Origin: Acidobacteriota bacterium
GTDB taxonomy: Bacteria; Acidobacteriota; Terriglobia; Terriglobales; Acidobacteriaceae
Direction of reading: 5' to 3'
NCBI GenBank assembly: GCA_021791875.1
Contig: JAJYVU010000007.1
Coordinates: 43,379 to 107,378 of the forward strand
DNA length: 64,000 bases
Below the pieces are notes generated by a model, which searched no databases, was not told the origin of the DNA, and was given only the letters and a program-made list of their open reading frames with translations. Positions 55,538 to 64,000 of this stretch are shown here, piece by piece; the stretch's first letter is position 1, and every line of letters starts with the position of its first letter. Both the position numbers and the translations under genes were made by a program.

Positions 55538-57349
55538 TCACGCTTGCGGCGCGTTCCGCTTGGGCCGCCGGTTCGCCTGCAGCACCTTCTTGCGCAGCCG
55601 CAACGACTTGGGTGTTACCTCAACCATCTCGTCGTCGGCGATGAACTCGATCGACTGCTCCAGGTTCAACAAACGAGGCGGCGCAAGCCGAATCGCGTCG
55701 TCTGCCGTCGACGCGCGCATGTTCGTCAGCTTCTTCTCCCGCACCACGTTCACGTCCAGGTCGTTGTCGCGCGAGTGCTCGCCGATGACCATCCCCTCGT
55801 AAACCTCCACGCCGGGCGGCACAAAAAGCACGCCGCGATCCTGCAGTCCGTCCAGCGCGTAGGCCGTGGTCGTGCCCGGGCGGTCGGCAATCAGCGCCCC
55901 CGTGGGCCGCTGCGGAATCTCGCCCTGGTACGGCATGTATCCGTCGAACAGCGAATTCATGATGATCGTGCCGCGCGTCTCGGTCAGCAGCTCGCTGCGC
56001 AGGCCGATAATCCCGCGCGACGGCACGCGGAACTCCAGCCGCACGCGCCCCGATCCGTGATTGTGCATCTTCACCATTTCGCCCTTGCGGGGACCAAGAC
56101 GCTCGATCACCGTGCCCACAAAATTCTCCGGAATATCGATCGTCAGGTACTCGACCGGCTCCATCGTTTTGCCTTCCACCTCGCGGGTCACAATCTCCGG
56201 CCGGCCCACCATCAGCTCGAAACCCTCGCGGCGCATCATCTCGATCAAAATCGCAAGCTGCAACTCGCCCCGCCCCAGCACCTTGAACGAATCCGGGCTG
56301 CCTGTTTCTTCCACCCGGATCGACACATTCGTCAGCAGCTCCTTGTCCAGGCGCTCGCGCAGGTTCCGCGACGTCACAAACTGGCCCTCCCGGCCCGCCA
56401 TCGGCGAGTTGTTCACCATGAACTGCATCGCAATCGTCGGCTCGTCAATGACGATCAGCGGCAGCGGAGCCGGATTCTCAATGCCCGTGATCGTCTCGCC
56501 GATCGTAATGCCCTCCACGCCCGCCACGGCCACGATGTCCCCGATCTCGGTCTTCTCAATGTCCACGCGCTTCAGCCCGCTGAAGCTGAAAAGCTTCGTG
56601 ATGCGGGTCTTCTGCAGCGAGCCGTCGCGCTTCGAGATGTACACCTCGTCGCCCGTCTTCAGCGTGCCGTTGAAAACGCGCGCAATCGCCAGCCGCCCCA
56701 GGTAGTCCGAGTAGTCAAGGTTGGTCACCAGCACCTGCAGCGCGCCCTCGGCGTCGCCGGTCGCCGGCGGAATCGTCTCCACAATCTGCTCGAAGAGCGG
56801 TTGCAGATCCGTACCCAGCACGGCCGCGTCGTGGCTCGCCAGGCCCAGCTTGCCGTTCGTGTAGAGCACGGGGAATTCCAGCTGGTCTTCCGTCGCGTCC
56901 AGATCGATAAACAGGTCGTAAACCTCGTTCAGCACTTCTTGCGGCCGCGCGTCCGGGCGATCGATCTTGTTCACCACCAGGATGACCGGCAGGCGCCCCG
57001 CAAGCGCCTTCGAAAGCACGTAGCGCGTCTGCGGCAGCGGACCTTCTGACGCGTCGACCAGCAGCATCACGCCGTCCACCATCTTGAGCGCACGCTCCAC
57101 TTCACCGCCAAAATCGGCGTGGCCCGGCGTGTCGACAATATTGATCTTCCCGCCGTGGTATTCAATGGCCGTGTTCTTGGCCAGGATCGTGATGCCCCGC
57201 TCGCGCTCCAGTTCGTTCGAGTCCATGACCCGCTCGGCAACGGCTTCATTGGCGCGGAAAGTACCGGCCTGGCGGAGCATGGCGTCGACCAGCGTGGTCT
57301 TCCCGTGGTCGACATGGGCGATGATGGCGATGTTGCGAATCGTGCTCAC
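55538..57349 (-). CDS. typA: Ribosome-associated GTPase TypA/BipA
   Basis: Translational GTPase of 603 residues, a stress- and virulence-linked factor involved in ribosome assembly. G motifs are [10 protein letters not shown] (G1), [16 protein letters not shown] (G2), [17 protein letters not shown] (G3), [12 protein letters not shown] (G4). The C-terminal BipA-specific domain includes [18 protein letters not shown] and [13 protein letters not shown]. The start is GTG at 57349, where [15 protein letters not shown] begins. A longer ATG start at 57421 adds 24 atypical residues. Confidence 0.96.
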   Translation of the reverse strand: MSTIRNIAIIAHVDHGKTTLVDAMLRQAGTFRANEAVAERVMDSNELERERGITILAKNTAIEYHGGKINIVDTPGHADFGGEVERALKMVDGVMLLVDASEGPLPQTRYVLSKALAGRLPVILVVNKIDRPDARPQEVLNEVYDLFIDLDATEDQLEFPVLYTNGKLGLASHDAAVLGTDLQPLFEQIVETIPPATGDAEGALQVLVTNLDYSDYLGRLAIARVFNGTLKTGDEVYISKRDGSLQKTRITKLFSFSGLKRVDIEKTEIGDIVAVAGVEGITIGETITGIENPAPLPLIVIDEPTIAMQFMVNNSPMAGREGQFVTSRNLRERLDKELLTNVSIRVEETGSPDSFKVLGRGELQLAILIEMMRREGFELMVGRPEIVTREVEGKTMEPVEYLTIDIPENFVGTVIERLGPRKGEMVKMHNHGSGRVRLEFRVPSRGIIGLRSELLTETRGTIIMNSLFDGYMPYQGEIPQRPTGALIADRPGTTTAYALDGLQDRGVLFVPPGVEVYEGMVIGEHSRDNDLDVNVVREKKLTNMRASTADDAIRLAPPRLLNLEQSIEFIADDEMVEVTPKSLRLRKKVLQANRRPKRNAPQA

Positions 57350-57603
57350 AGGCACAGCTTCCCTTCGTGGTTGCAGTTGCTTCTTTGGATGTCTCTGAAA
57401 TTGCGCCAGCGGCGCCGGCACTGTGCCGAAACTTCAGGTGGGATTACCTATTAGTTTACCAATTTGCGATCTTCGCTCGAATACGAAGCCAAGAATGAGC
57501 AGAAATCACGCTCAAAAAAGTCGCCGGAACGGGACCCTCCGCTCCGGCCGCAAAACTCCGTAATCACAAGCTCGTGTACACGCCCTCCCGGGCTATCGCC
57601 GCC

Positions 57604-58389
57604 TCACACCCGCGGCGTCCGCAGCGGCGCACCGCCCGGTGAAATGCCTCGCCCGACTGCGACTCCGGTAGACGCCTGCGCCACGCTCTGCCGCGCACCC
57701 AGCGACGCGCTCAGGCTGCGCATTCCCGTCCCGTGCTGTATCCCCTGCTGGTGCATCGTCACAATAATCACCACCGCCGGCGTCTTCCCGGCGCACTGGT
57801 ATGCGTGCGGCGTGCTCGCATCAAAGTAGACGCTGTCGCCCGCCGCGAGCACCTGCGTCCGCTCGCCATGCTTGATTTCCAGTTCCCCTTCCACCACATA
57901 CAGGAACTCGAACCCCGGATGGACGTGAGCACGAACTTCGGTTCCTTTTTTTAATGGAATGAATTCGGCATAGTAAGGATCGAGCGTCCGGTCCGGCACC
58001 ATGTAGCCGAGACTCTCAAAATAGTAGGTGGGGTCGTCGACGCCGGTCTGCGGTAAACGAACCCGCTCCTTCTTCCTATGCACGCGGAACAGGGTATGTG
58101 GCTCGGTTTCGAAAAAGTACGAGAGGTCCTTGCTGAACACCATGGCGATGCGCGCCAGGTTGCGCAGTGTCGGCACCACCCGGCCCGTCTCCAGTTGCGA
58201 CAGAAAACTCGCCGAAAGGCCCGTGTGCCGGCCAAGCTCCACCAGCCCCATCGATTTCTTCAGGCGAAGGCGCTTGATGCGTTCGCCGATGCGCTTTTCC
58301 GCAATAAAGGCTTCGGCGGTTTCAGGGTCGATCTCAACGGCTGCGGCTTCCTCCCTTACGGCGGCAGGATCTTTCACGGCAGTTTTCAT
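57604..58389 (-). CDS. XRE-family regulator with C-terminal cupin domain
   Basis: Transcription regulator of 261 residues. The helix-turn-helix (about residues 35-90) reads IGERIKRLRLKKSMGLVELG and LSASFLSQLETGRVVPTLRN. A cupin sensor domain (about 140-220) contains HVHPGFEFLYVVEGELEIKH and GDSVYFDASTPHAYQ. Such regulators control, for example, polyamine or sugar pathways by sensing a small ligand in the cupin. The ATG at 58389 is chosen because AGGAG precedes it. The divergent gene encodes a TIGR01777 epimerase, a possible target. Confidence 0.9.
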   Translation of the reverse strand: MKTAVKDPAAVREEAAAVEIDPETAEAFIAEKRIGERIKRLRLKKSMGLVELGRHTGLSASFLSQLETGRVVPTLRNLARIAMVFSKDLSYFFETEPHTLFRVHRKKERVRLPQTGVDDPTYYFESLGYMVPDRTLDPYYAEFIPLKKGTEVRAHVHPGFEFLYVVEGELEIKHGERTQVLAAGDSVYFDASTPHAYQCAGKTPAVVIIVTMHQQGIQHGTGMRSLSASLGARQSVAQASTGVAVGRGISPGGAPLRTPRV

Positions 58390-58517
58390 CGTGGATGCTT
58401 CTCCTCGAAGGCTCATATCGTTATTCTCTCGCTTCAAAAACTTTTGATGAGATTAAATCTCGCAATTTTCCCGAACGTTTTAGTACGCCGGAAGATCTCC
58501 GAAAGGATGTCGACACC

Positions 58518-59447
58518 ATGAAAAATCATGTGCTTTTGAGTGGAGCCTCCGGGCTCATCGGCACCGCCCTGCGCCAGCAACTCACCGCCGCGGGCTGGGA
58601 ATCTCGCCAACTCGTCCGCCACAAGCCCCAAAATCCGGGCGAGGTCCAATGGAATCCCGGCCAGGGGGCCGGCCCGGACGCGGCTGCGCTCGGAAACCCC
58701 GCCGTCGCCATTCACCTTTCCGGCGCCGGCATTGCCGACAAACGCTGGACCGAGGCCCGCAAGCAGCTCATCGTCGACAGCCGCATCCAGAGCACCCGCG
58801 CCCTGGTGACCGCTCTCTGCGCCCTCGACCCCAAACCCCGGCTGCTCATATGTGCCTCTGCCATCGGCATTTACGGCGACCGCAGCGACGAAGTCCTCGA
58901 CGAAACCTCCACCCATGGAACCGGCTTTCTGCCCCACACCTGCGAGCAATGGGAGGCCGCCGCCGCCGAGGCGGCAAACTCCGGAATCCGCGTCGTCTCG
59001 GCGCGTTTTGGAGTCGTTCTCGCAAAACAAGGTGGAGCACTGGCGAAAATGCTGCCGCTCTTCCGGCTCGGCCTTGGAGGCCCGCTGGGCAGCGGCCGCC
59101 AGTGGATGAGCTGGATCAGCGCGCGGGATACCGCCCGGGCGCTGGCCTTTCTGGCCGATCCAGCCCAGGCCGAAGGCCCCGCGGTCGAAGCGGTCAACGT
59201 CGTGGCCCCCGACCCGGTAACCAATGCCGCGTTCACCCGCGCCCTGGGCCGGGCGCTCCATCGGCCTGCATTCTTGCCGGCTCCGGCCTTTGCACTCCGG
59301 CTCGCCTTCGGCGAAATGGCCGACGCCGCCCTGCTCGCCTCCGCTCGCGTCCTTCCCCGCCGGCTCCAGCAAATGGGCTTCCGCTTCGAGGACGCCACCC
59401 TCGCCGGCGCCCTCCGTTCGGCCATCGCGCATTCAGAAAACCCGTAG
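58518..59447 (+). CDS. TIGR01777-family NAD-dependent epimerase/dehydratase
   Basis: Rossmann-fold protein of 309 residues of the SDR-like YfcH/SulA group (TIGR01777). The nucleotide-binding motif is LLSGASGLIGTALRQQL. Other family segments are VAIHLSGAGIADKRWTE, LLICASAIGIYGD and RFGVVLAKQGGALAKMLPLF. Specific substrate unknown for the whole family. The ATG at 58518 puts the Rossmann motif at the N-terminus; in-frame upstream codons lie in the promoter region of the divergent regulator. Confidence 0.92.
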   Translation: MKNHVLLSGASGLIGTALRQQLTAAGWESRQLVRHKPQNPGEVQWNPGQGAGPDAAALGNPAVAIHLSGAGIADKRWTEARKQLIVDSRIQSTRALVTALCALDPKPRLLICASAIGIYGDRSDEVLDETSTHGTGFLPHTCEQWEAAAAEAANSGIRVVSARFGVVLAKQGGALAKMLPLFRLGLGGPLGSGRQWMSWISARDTARALAFLADPAQAEGPAVEAVNVVAPDPVTNAAFTRALGRALHRPAFLPAPAFALRLAFGEMADAALLASARVLPRRLQQMGFRFEDATLAGALRSAIAHSENP

Positions 59448-59547
59448 GCCGGCGAAACGCTGCCCACTCCGCACTGCCGCCAGCGATTTCCGGCCATGGC
59501 CGCCCATCCTTGCACTGCGGCATTTCCGAAAATGCTTTAGCCTCTAG

Positions 59548-60687
59548 ATGATGACGGCCGGGGTCTCGCGCAGGGTTGCGGCAATGGGATTGGGTCTGGC
59601 GCTGGCGGCGCTCGTGAGCGGCTGCGCGCTCGAGGCTGCGCCCATGCCCCCAAGCCTGCACATCCCTGTTCCCGTCACCAACCTCACGGCCAGGCGCGCG
59701 GGCAACGCCGTCACACTCGCCTGGACCATGCCCGAGCGCGCCACCGATAAGGTCGCGCTCAAGGGCCGTCAGCGGGTCGAGATTTGCCGTCTTCCGCAAC
59801 CCTCCGGCGCCCCAAATTCCAAACCCAGCCAGGCTCCCTGCCAGCCGGCGGGAAACATCATGATTCTGCCCGGCGTGGCCGGCAGGTTTGTGGATACCCT
59901 CCCGCCCGCGCTCGACACCGGCGCGCCTCGGCTGCTCACTTACGCCGTCCGCGTCTATGGCCCCTACAAGCGCCTCGCCGGATACTCCAACCGCGCCACC
60001 GTGATCGCAGGCGCCGCTCCGCCGCCCGTAGGCGACGTCACCGCCCAGACCCGTCCCGACGGAATCGTCCTCCACTGGCAGCCGCGGCCGCCCGAGCACG
60101 GCATGCAGATGCGCATGGTCCGCACCCTCGTCGAGCCAAAGCTCGCCCCGCACGCAAAACCGCCTCAGCCCAATCCAATGCTGGGCGCGGGACCGGTCCA
60201 GCGCCAGGTCCTTGAAGTCAGCCTCGCCGCGCACGACCCCGGACAGGCTCTCGATCGCGACGCCACCCTCGACCACACCTATACTTACGTCCTCCAGCGC
60301 GTCATCCAGCTCAAGGTCGACGGCGCCAGCGCCGAACTCGCCGGCGCAAAAAGCCCCGCCGTCACCGTGGACGCCAAGGACGTTTTCCCGCCCTCCGTCC
60401 CGCAGGGCCTCGTCGCCGTTGCTGACGCCCAGGCCCGCTCCATCGATCTCTCCTGGGAGCCAAGCCCCCAGCCGGACACCGCCGGCTACATCGTCTATCG
60501 CCGCGCCGCCATCGGCGCATGGCGGCGCATCTCACCCGCAAACCAGCTCGTCACCGCCCCGGCCTGGAACGACACCACCGTCCTGCCCGGCGTGCACTAC
60601 CAATATTCCGTCTCCGCCGTCGACCGCGACGGCAACCAAAGCGCGCGCTCCGCGTCTGTACAGGAGGAACTCCCCCGGCAACAGTAA
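59548..60687 (+). CDS. Fibronectin type III domain lipoprotein
   Basis: Outer-envelope lipoprotein of 379 residues. The signal peptide ends in the lipobox LVSGCALEAAP. At least two fibronectin-III domains are visible: about residues 40-150 (PVTNLTARRAGNAVTLAWTM, GPYKRLAGYSNRATV) and 285-370 (VPQGLVAVADAQARSIDLSW, QYSVSAVDRDGNQSARSASV), with a partly similar middle domain. The extreme Pro/Ala content fits a surface-exposed linker-rich protein. Role probably in surface binding or assembly. It precedes the FAH-family gene on the same strand. Confidence 0.85.
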   Translation: MMTAGVSRRVAAMGLGLALAALVSGCALEAAPMPPSLHIPVPVTNLTARRAGNAVTLAWTMPERATDKVALKGRQRVEICRLPQPSGAPNSKPSQAPCQPAGNIMILPGVAGRFVDTLPPALDTGAPRLLTYAVRVYGPYKRLAGYSNRATVIAGAAPPPVGDVTAQTRPDGIVLHWQPRPPEHGMQMRMVRTLVEPKLAPHAKPPQPNPMLGAGPVQRQVLEVSLAAHDPGQALDRDATLDHTYTYVLQRVIQLKVDGASAELAGAKSPAVTVDAKDVFPPSVPQGLVAVADAQARSIDLSWEPSPQPDTAGYIVYRRAAIGAWRRISPANQLVTAPAWNDTTVLPGVHYQYSVSAVDRDGNQSARSASVQEELPRQQ

Positions 60688-60744
60688 TTCCGCTCGCAGC
60701 CGGGCGCAGCCTCCGGAAAGAAAATGAAAGGGTAGATACAAATC

Positions 60745-61548
60745 ATGCGTTATTGCCGGTTCATGACCGAGTTTGGGCCGCAGTACGGGGCCGTCGAATA
60801 TCGCCCGGGCAATCCATCCGGTGGCTGGTGGATCGAGCGCCTGCTCCCGCCCTTTGACGAAGACAAGTGCGTCGCCCCCTATGAAGGCAAGTTTTCCCCG
60901 CTGCCACTCGACCAGGCCCAGTTGCTCCCGCCGGTCGTCCCCTCCAAAATCGTCTGTATCGGCCGCAACTACGGCGCGCACGCCGCCGAACTCGGCAACG
61001 ATGTCCCCAAAGAGCCGCTGCTCTTTCTCAAGGCGCCCTCCTCGCTGCTCGCCCCCGGCGCAACCATCCTGCTGCCCACGCAATCCCAGCGCGTCGACTT
61101 CGAAGGCGAACTCGCCGTCGTCATCGGCAAACGCGCCTCTAAAATCGGCCCCGCCGAAGACGTCCGCCCCTACATCCGCGGCTACACCATCGTCAACGAC
61201 GTCACCGCCCGCGACCTCCAGAAGTCCGACGGACAGTGGTCCCGCGCCAAGGGATTCGACACCTTCTGCCCCACCGGCCCTGTCGTCACTGACGACCTCG
61301 ACCCCGTCGCCGGAATCGCCGTCGTCACCCGCCTCAACGGCGAAATCCATCAGGAGGGCACCACCCGCGACCTCATCTTCCCCATCGACACCCTCCTTCG
61401 CCACATCTCCGCCGCCATGACCCTCATGCCCGGCGACCTCATCCCAACCGGCACGCCCTCCGGCGTCGGACCCATGCATGCCGGTGATGTCGTTGAGGTT
61501 ACCGTCGAAGGCATCGGCTCGCTCCGCAATCCGGTCGCCCAGGGATGA
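60745..61548 (+). CDS. Fumarylacetoacetate hydrolase (FAH) family protein
   Basis: Metal-dependent hydrolase/isomerase of 267 residues. The FAH core begins at about residue 65 (PSKIVCIGRNYGAHAAELGN) and carries the metal ligands in VDFEGELAVVIG (the ExE pair) and IVNDVTARDLQKSDGQWSRA (Asp). The C-terminal TGTPSGVGPMHAGDVVEV segment is typical. Members act on 2-keto-acids (acylpyruvase, 5-oxopent-3-ene tricarboxylate decarboxylase), and the substrate is not predictable here. It precedes transaldolase but is separated by about 120 bp with its own likely promoter. Confidence 0.92.
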   Translation: MRYCRFMTEFGPQYGAVEYRPGNPSGGWWIERLLPPFDEDKCVAPYEGKFSPLPLDQAQLLPPVVPSKIVCIGRNYGAHAAELGNDVPKEPLLFLKAPSSLLAPGATILLPTQSQRVDFEGELAVVIGKRASKIGPAEDVRPYIRGYTIVNDVTARDLQKSDGQWSRAKGFDTFCPTGPVVTDDLDPVAGIAVVTRLNGEIHQEGTTRDLIFPIDTLLRHISAAMTLMPGDLIPTGTPSGVGPMHAGDVVEVTVEGIGSLRNPVAQG

Positions 61549-61636
61549 TGCGCGCATCTAATAATGTTGGGGATCTCTCACAACCGTAACCGGATCGCGC
61601 CGGGCCTTCCCTGCGCGGAGCTCCCCGCGATCTCGT

Positions 61637-61642
61637 TACAAT
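61637..61642 (+). promoter_or_regulatory. Possible -10 box of the transaldolase gene
   Basis: TACAAT in GTTACAATAAAC lies 24 nt before the ATG at 61667. No good -35 is visible. A similar TTACAAT precedes trpS, so this may be the local -10 style. An AGGAGG ribosome binding site follows. Confidence 0.35.
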
Positions 61643-61666
61643 AAACACATAGGTTCAGGAGGAAGC

Positions 61667-62668
61667 ATGGGACAGAGTGAGCTCGCTCAGCTACGCAAAA
61701 TGACCACCGTCGTCGCCGACACCGGAGACATCGAAGCCATCGAAAAGGTGAAGCCGCAGGACGCGACCACCAATCCGTCGCTCATCACCGCCGCCGCGCA
61801 GATGCCCGCCTACCAGAAGATCGTCGACGACACCCTGCTCGACGCCAAAAAGCAGCTCGGCAACGCCGCCACCCACAAGGACGTCGCCAAACTCGCCTTT
61901 GAAAACCTCGCCGTCGCCTTCGGCAAAAAGATCCTCGCCATCATTCCAGGCCGCGTCTCCACCGAGGTCGACGCGCGTCTCTCCTATGACACCGAGGCCA
62001 CCATGAAGCAGGCCCGCTCCATCATCCAGAAGTACGCCGACGCGGGCATCTCCAGGGAGCGCATCCTCATCAAGATCGCCTCCACCTGGGAAGGCATCCG
62101 CGCCGCCGAGCAGCTCGAAAAGGAAGGCATCCACTGCAACCTCACCCTCCTCTTCGGTCTCCATCAGGCCATTGCCTGCGCCGACGCCGGCGTCACCCTC
62201 ATCTCGCCCTTCGTCGGCCGCATCCTCGACTGGTACAAGAAGAACACCGGCAAGGACTACACCGGCGCCGACGACCCCGGCGTCCAGAGCGTCACCCGCA
62301 TTTACAACTACTTCAAGAAATTCGGCTACAAGACCGTCGTCATGGGTGCCAGCTTCCGCAACATCGGCGAAATTGAACAGCTCGCCGGCTGCGACCTGCT
62401 CACCATCTCGCCCAAGCTCCTCGAGGAGCTCGAAGCCAAGCCCGCCGAACTGCCCCGCAAGCTCGACCCCGAAGCCGCAAAAGGCATGCAGATCGAACGC
62501 CTCCACATCGACAAGGCCACCTTCGACAAGATGCACGCCGAAGACAAGATGGCCAACGACAAGCTCAGCGAAGGCATCAAGGGCTTCAGCGACGCCCTCG
62601 AAAACCTCGAACAGATGCTCGCCAAGCGCCTCGAAGAACTCAGCGCCGAACCCGTCGCCGCCAACTAA
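61667..62668 (+). CDS. tal: Transaldolase
   Basis: Pentose-phosphate-pathway enzyme of 333 residues moving dihydroxyacetone units between sugar phosphates. The Schiff-base Lys is in [20 protein letters not shown]. Other family motifs are [34 protein letters not shown] and [18 protein letters not shown]. Length places it in the TalB-type (long) group. An AGGAGG ribosome binding site precedes the ATG and a perfect terminator follows. Confidence 0.96.
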   Translation: MGQSELAQLRKMTTVVADTGDIEAIEKVKPQDATTNPSLITAAAQMPAYQKIVDDTLLDAKKQLGNAATHKDVAKLAFENLAVAFGKKILAIIPGRVSTEVDARLSYDTEATMKQARSIIQKYADAGISRERILIKIASTWEGIRAAEQLEKEGIHCNLTLLFGLHQAIACADAGVTLISPFVGRILDWYKKNTGKDYTGADDPGVQSVTRIYNYFKKFGYKTVVMGASFRNIGEIEQLAGCDLLTISPKLLEELEAKPAELPRKLDPEAAKGMQIERLHIDKATFDKMHAEDKMANDKLSEGIKGFSDALENLEQMLAKRLEELSAEPVAAN

Positions 62669-62686
62669 CTCCCATCCCTCACCCAA

Positions 62687-62718
62687 AGAAACGGCCAGCC
62701 ACCCGGCTGGCCGTTTCT
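62687..62718 (+). terminator. Rho-independent terminator of transaldolase
   Basis: AGAAACGGCCAGCC and GGCTGGCCGTTTCT form a 14-bp stem with an ACCC loop. Confidence 0.85.
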
Positions 62719-62795
62719 GCGTGCGCGAAACCCTGACGCAAGGCTCACCCACGAACCCGCGTCGTGCCTGCACAACTTCTGAATCCCCCAAAAAT

Positions 62796-62815
62796 TGTCA
62801 TCCTGAGCGAAGCAA
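62796..62815. repeat. Dispersed repeat end, TCATCCTGAGCGAAGC type
   Basis: TGTCATCCTGAGCGAAGCAA matches the repeat motif found many times in acidobacterial genomes (known to me from that group, not counted here). Only this copy was seen in the window. It forms the 3' end of the truncated DUF6680-like gene. Confidence 0.55.
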
Positions 62816-63085
62816 GCTCACCTCCCATGCATCTTCTACCTTCCTCTGTCCCGCGAACTCAACGTCGATCATATTCAAGGCATCAACGCGGGCTATGTAA
62901 AACGGTCGGCGACGATTGACCCAGAGCGCTCTGAAGATTGCTTCCCGGCGTCCCCTCTGAGAGTTTCCCGCCTCAATCCTCCGCTGTACCCAAAGAGCAA
63001 TCAGAGGGGACGCGATAACTGCCCCTATGCTCATCGCCCCGGTTGCCCAAAGAACACCTGAGTCGGTCATCTCACCGGTGCGCAT
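62798..63085 (-). pseudogene. Truncated DUF6680-like gene ending in a dispersed repeat
   Basis: A 95-residue ORF. The beginning encodes a hydrophobic segment (GVLWATGAMSIGAVIASPLI) and then RRIEAGNSQRGRREAIFRAL and DALNMIDVEFAGQRKVEDAW, a pattern I associate with DUF6680. After VEDAW the frame runs into the repeat TCATCCTGAGCGAAGC, which supplies the last eight codons (EVSLLRSG) and the stop. The rest of the original gene is missing, so this is a fragment. Confidence 0.6.
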
Positions 63086-63244
63086 CTCGACGGATGCGGC
63101 TGCTCCTTCCCCGTCGGGGGCTATACACCCGCTTGATCGAATGATTTAGGGCGATTTAAGAATGTGAGTCCGTCTTCTTGGCAAAATATCCTCGCGCCCC
63201 CTGTGATTGCCACCCCCCGCATCCTACCTCTGTAAGAGGCACCC

Positions 63245-63628
63245 ATGATCTACCAGAAGCAATCAAGATTTTCGCCCGACGAACTCGACCAGCCCATTCG
63301 CGACGCGGCCCAGCGCCACAGGTTCGGCGTCCTCAACGTCCTCGATCTCCGCGCCACCCTCAGGAACAAGGGCATCGACCTCGGCAGCGAAGCCCGCGTC
63401 TATGACATCTGCAATCCCCAGGCCGCCTCGCAGGCCCTCGCCCACGACCCCGCCGTCGCCACCTTGCTCCCCTGCCGCATCGCCGTCTACAGCACCGCCG
63501 CCGGAAGCACCCTCGCCATGGTCCACCCCACCGACCTCTTCGCCGCCAGCGGCCTCCACATCGACTCAACCCTCCCCGCCGACGTCGAACGCGAGCTCAT
63601 CGCCATCATCGATGAAGCCGCCGGCTGA
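63245..63628 (+). CDS. DUF302-domain protein
   Basis: Protein of 127 residues of the DUF302 family, small alpha/beta-fold proteins of unknown function often next to thiol or sulfur genes. Visible family features are RHRFGVLNVLDLRATLRNKG, ARVYDICNPQAASQALAHDP, CRIAVYSTAAGSTLAMVHPT and LPADVERELIAIIDEAA. The conserved Cys in YDICNPQ is kept. A GAGG ribosome binding site precedes the ATG. Confidence 0.88.
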   Translation: MIYQKQSRFSPDELDQPIRDAAQRHRFGVLNVLDLRATLRNKGIDLGSEARVYDICNPQAASQALAHDPAVATLLPCRIAVYSTAAGSTLAMVHPTDLFAASGLHIDSTLPADVERELIAIIDEAAG

Positions 63629-64000
63629 CGGCGCCCCGCCCTCGCGCCCGCCGAACTGCGCGAGCCAGAGATTCGCACCCTCGCGCCGAAGGCCCGTTCG
63701 CCTTTGCCGCCACCCCGGACGCCCAGTCCCCCGGAATTCTGCCGGGAATCACGCCCTGAATTGATATCCTGAAAGTAAGGACATGCAAAAAGGCGGCTCC
63801 CTCACCGGAGCCGCCTTTTTCCGTCCCACTGCGCCAAAAACCGGAGATTTCCGCAGAAAATCCCCGGAAGACTCTAGCCCTCATTTCTCACAGGCAAGTT
63901 GTCGAGAGCGGCGGGTGGAATGAAGAAAAGTGATTGGAAAGGCCGTCATTTCATGGCATAACTGCGTTGTCAAAGCGTAGTTGGAGCCAAAGAAGGGCGG
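63629..64000. other. End of window, no gene recognised
   Basis: Apart from the terminator at 63787-63820 and a CCGGAGATTT / AAATCCCCGG hairpin at 63841-63867, no ORF with coding character is visible. The last 100 bp are lower in GC and could be upstream DNA of a gene beyond the window. Confidence 0.4.
63787..63820. terminator. Bidirectional Rho-independent terminator
   Basis: AAAAAGGCGGCTCC, loop CTCACC, GGAGCCGCCTTTTT, a perfect 14-bp stem with A- and T-runs on both sides. It lies about 160 bp after the DUF302 gene and may end a short transcript in between or a convergent gene beyond the window. Confidence 0.9.

Overview
The window is high-GC (roughly 60-65% by eye), densely coded and chromosomal. 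I see no phage, plasmid, CRISPR, rRNA or complete IS element. The organism looks like a Gram-negative Acidobacteriota of the Terriglobia/Acidobacteriaceae type. Reasons: lipid A genes (fabZ-lpxA-lpxI), outer-membrane lipoproteins, a very long NHL/Ig-like secreted protein with a hydrophobic Cys-Gly-Gly C-terminal segment, a secreted S9 peptidase, a Tat-exported sugar isomerase-like protein, and a dispersed repeat (TCATCCTGAGCGAAGC) that I associate with this phylum. The placement is inference from gene style, not from a marker search.

Layout. 0.1-2.8 kb (minus): polyprenyl synthase, FtsX-type permease and its LolD/MacB-type ATPase. 3.2-8.6 kb (plus): secreted YceI protein, an OmpR/EnvZ-type two-component system, and an ABC exporter (ATPase plus large permease). 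8.6-11.0 kb: aldo/keto reductase (minus), then a Tat-exported TIM-barrel protein and L-rhamnose mutarotase. 11.1-13.7 kb (minus): sucC-sucD-ndk, linking the TCA cycle to nucleotide phosphorylation. 13.9-22.3 kb (plus): trpD, a SIMPL-domain protein, a cupin, an M50 membrane protease, trpS, scpA, scpB, an rRNA pseudouridine synthase and an unknown protein. 22.3-24.5 kb (minus): hslV-hslU protease. 24.8-36.2 kb (plus): small membrane protein, CDF metal exporter, nucleoside hydrolase, prfA-prmC (release factor and its methylase), M29 aminopeptidase, orphan MacB-like permease, DPP-IV-like peptidase, metallo-beta-lactamase-fold hydrolase and a TauE/SafE transporter. 36.5-41.9 kb: lepA (minus), LysM lytic transglycosylase and an acidic/lysine-rich histone H1-like protein (plus). 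42.0-49.0 kb (minus): membrane-anchored peroxiredoxin, lpxI, lpxA, fabZ and the 1293-residue NHL/Ig protein of visibly lower GC. 49.3-52.2 kb (minus): tldD-tldE. 52.4-55.4 kb (plus): a His/Lys-rich secreted peptide, a DinB/YfiT protein and three poorly known proteins. 55.5-58.4 kb (minus): typA and an XRE-cupin regulator. 58.5-63.6 kb (plus): TIGR01777 epimerase, fibronectin-III lipoprotein, FAH-family hydrolase, transaldolase, a truncated DUF6680-like gene (minus) and a DUF302 protein.

Most of the window is housekeeping (translation, chromosome condensation, proteolysis, envelope). The least explained structure is non-coding. Five compact inverted-repeat elements of about 110-240 bp lie at 19182-19293, 36176-36413, 36424-36538, 40543-40659 and 40770-40888. 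Each has terminal inverted repeats and an internal hairpin. Four begin inside the stop codon of the adjacent gene, and four share a GAAAAGC(C/T)G-like hairpin arm. They look like a dispersed non-autonomous repeat family or an unusual 3'-end/terminator class, and are my best candidate for something undescribed. Other points of interest are an HslV with a roughly 30-residue leader before its catalytic threonine, a ScpB split by a long acidic insertion, and a His/Lys-rich secreted mini-protein divergent from tldDE.
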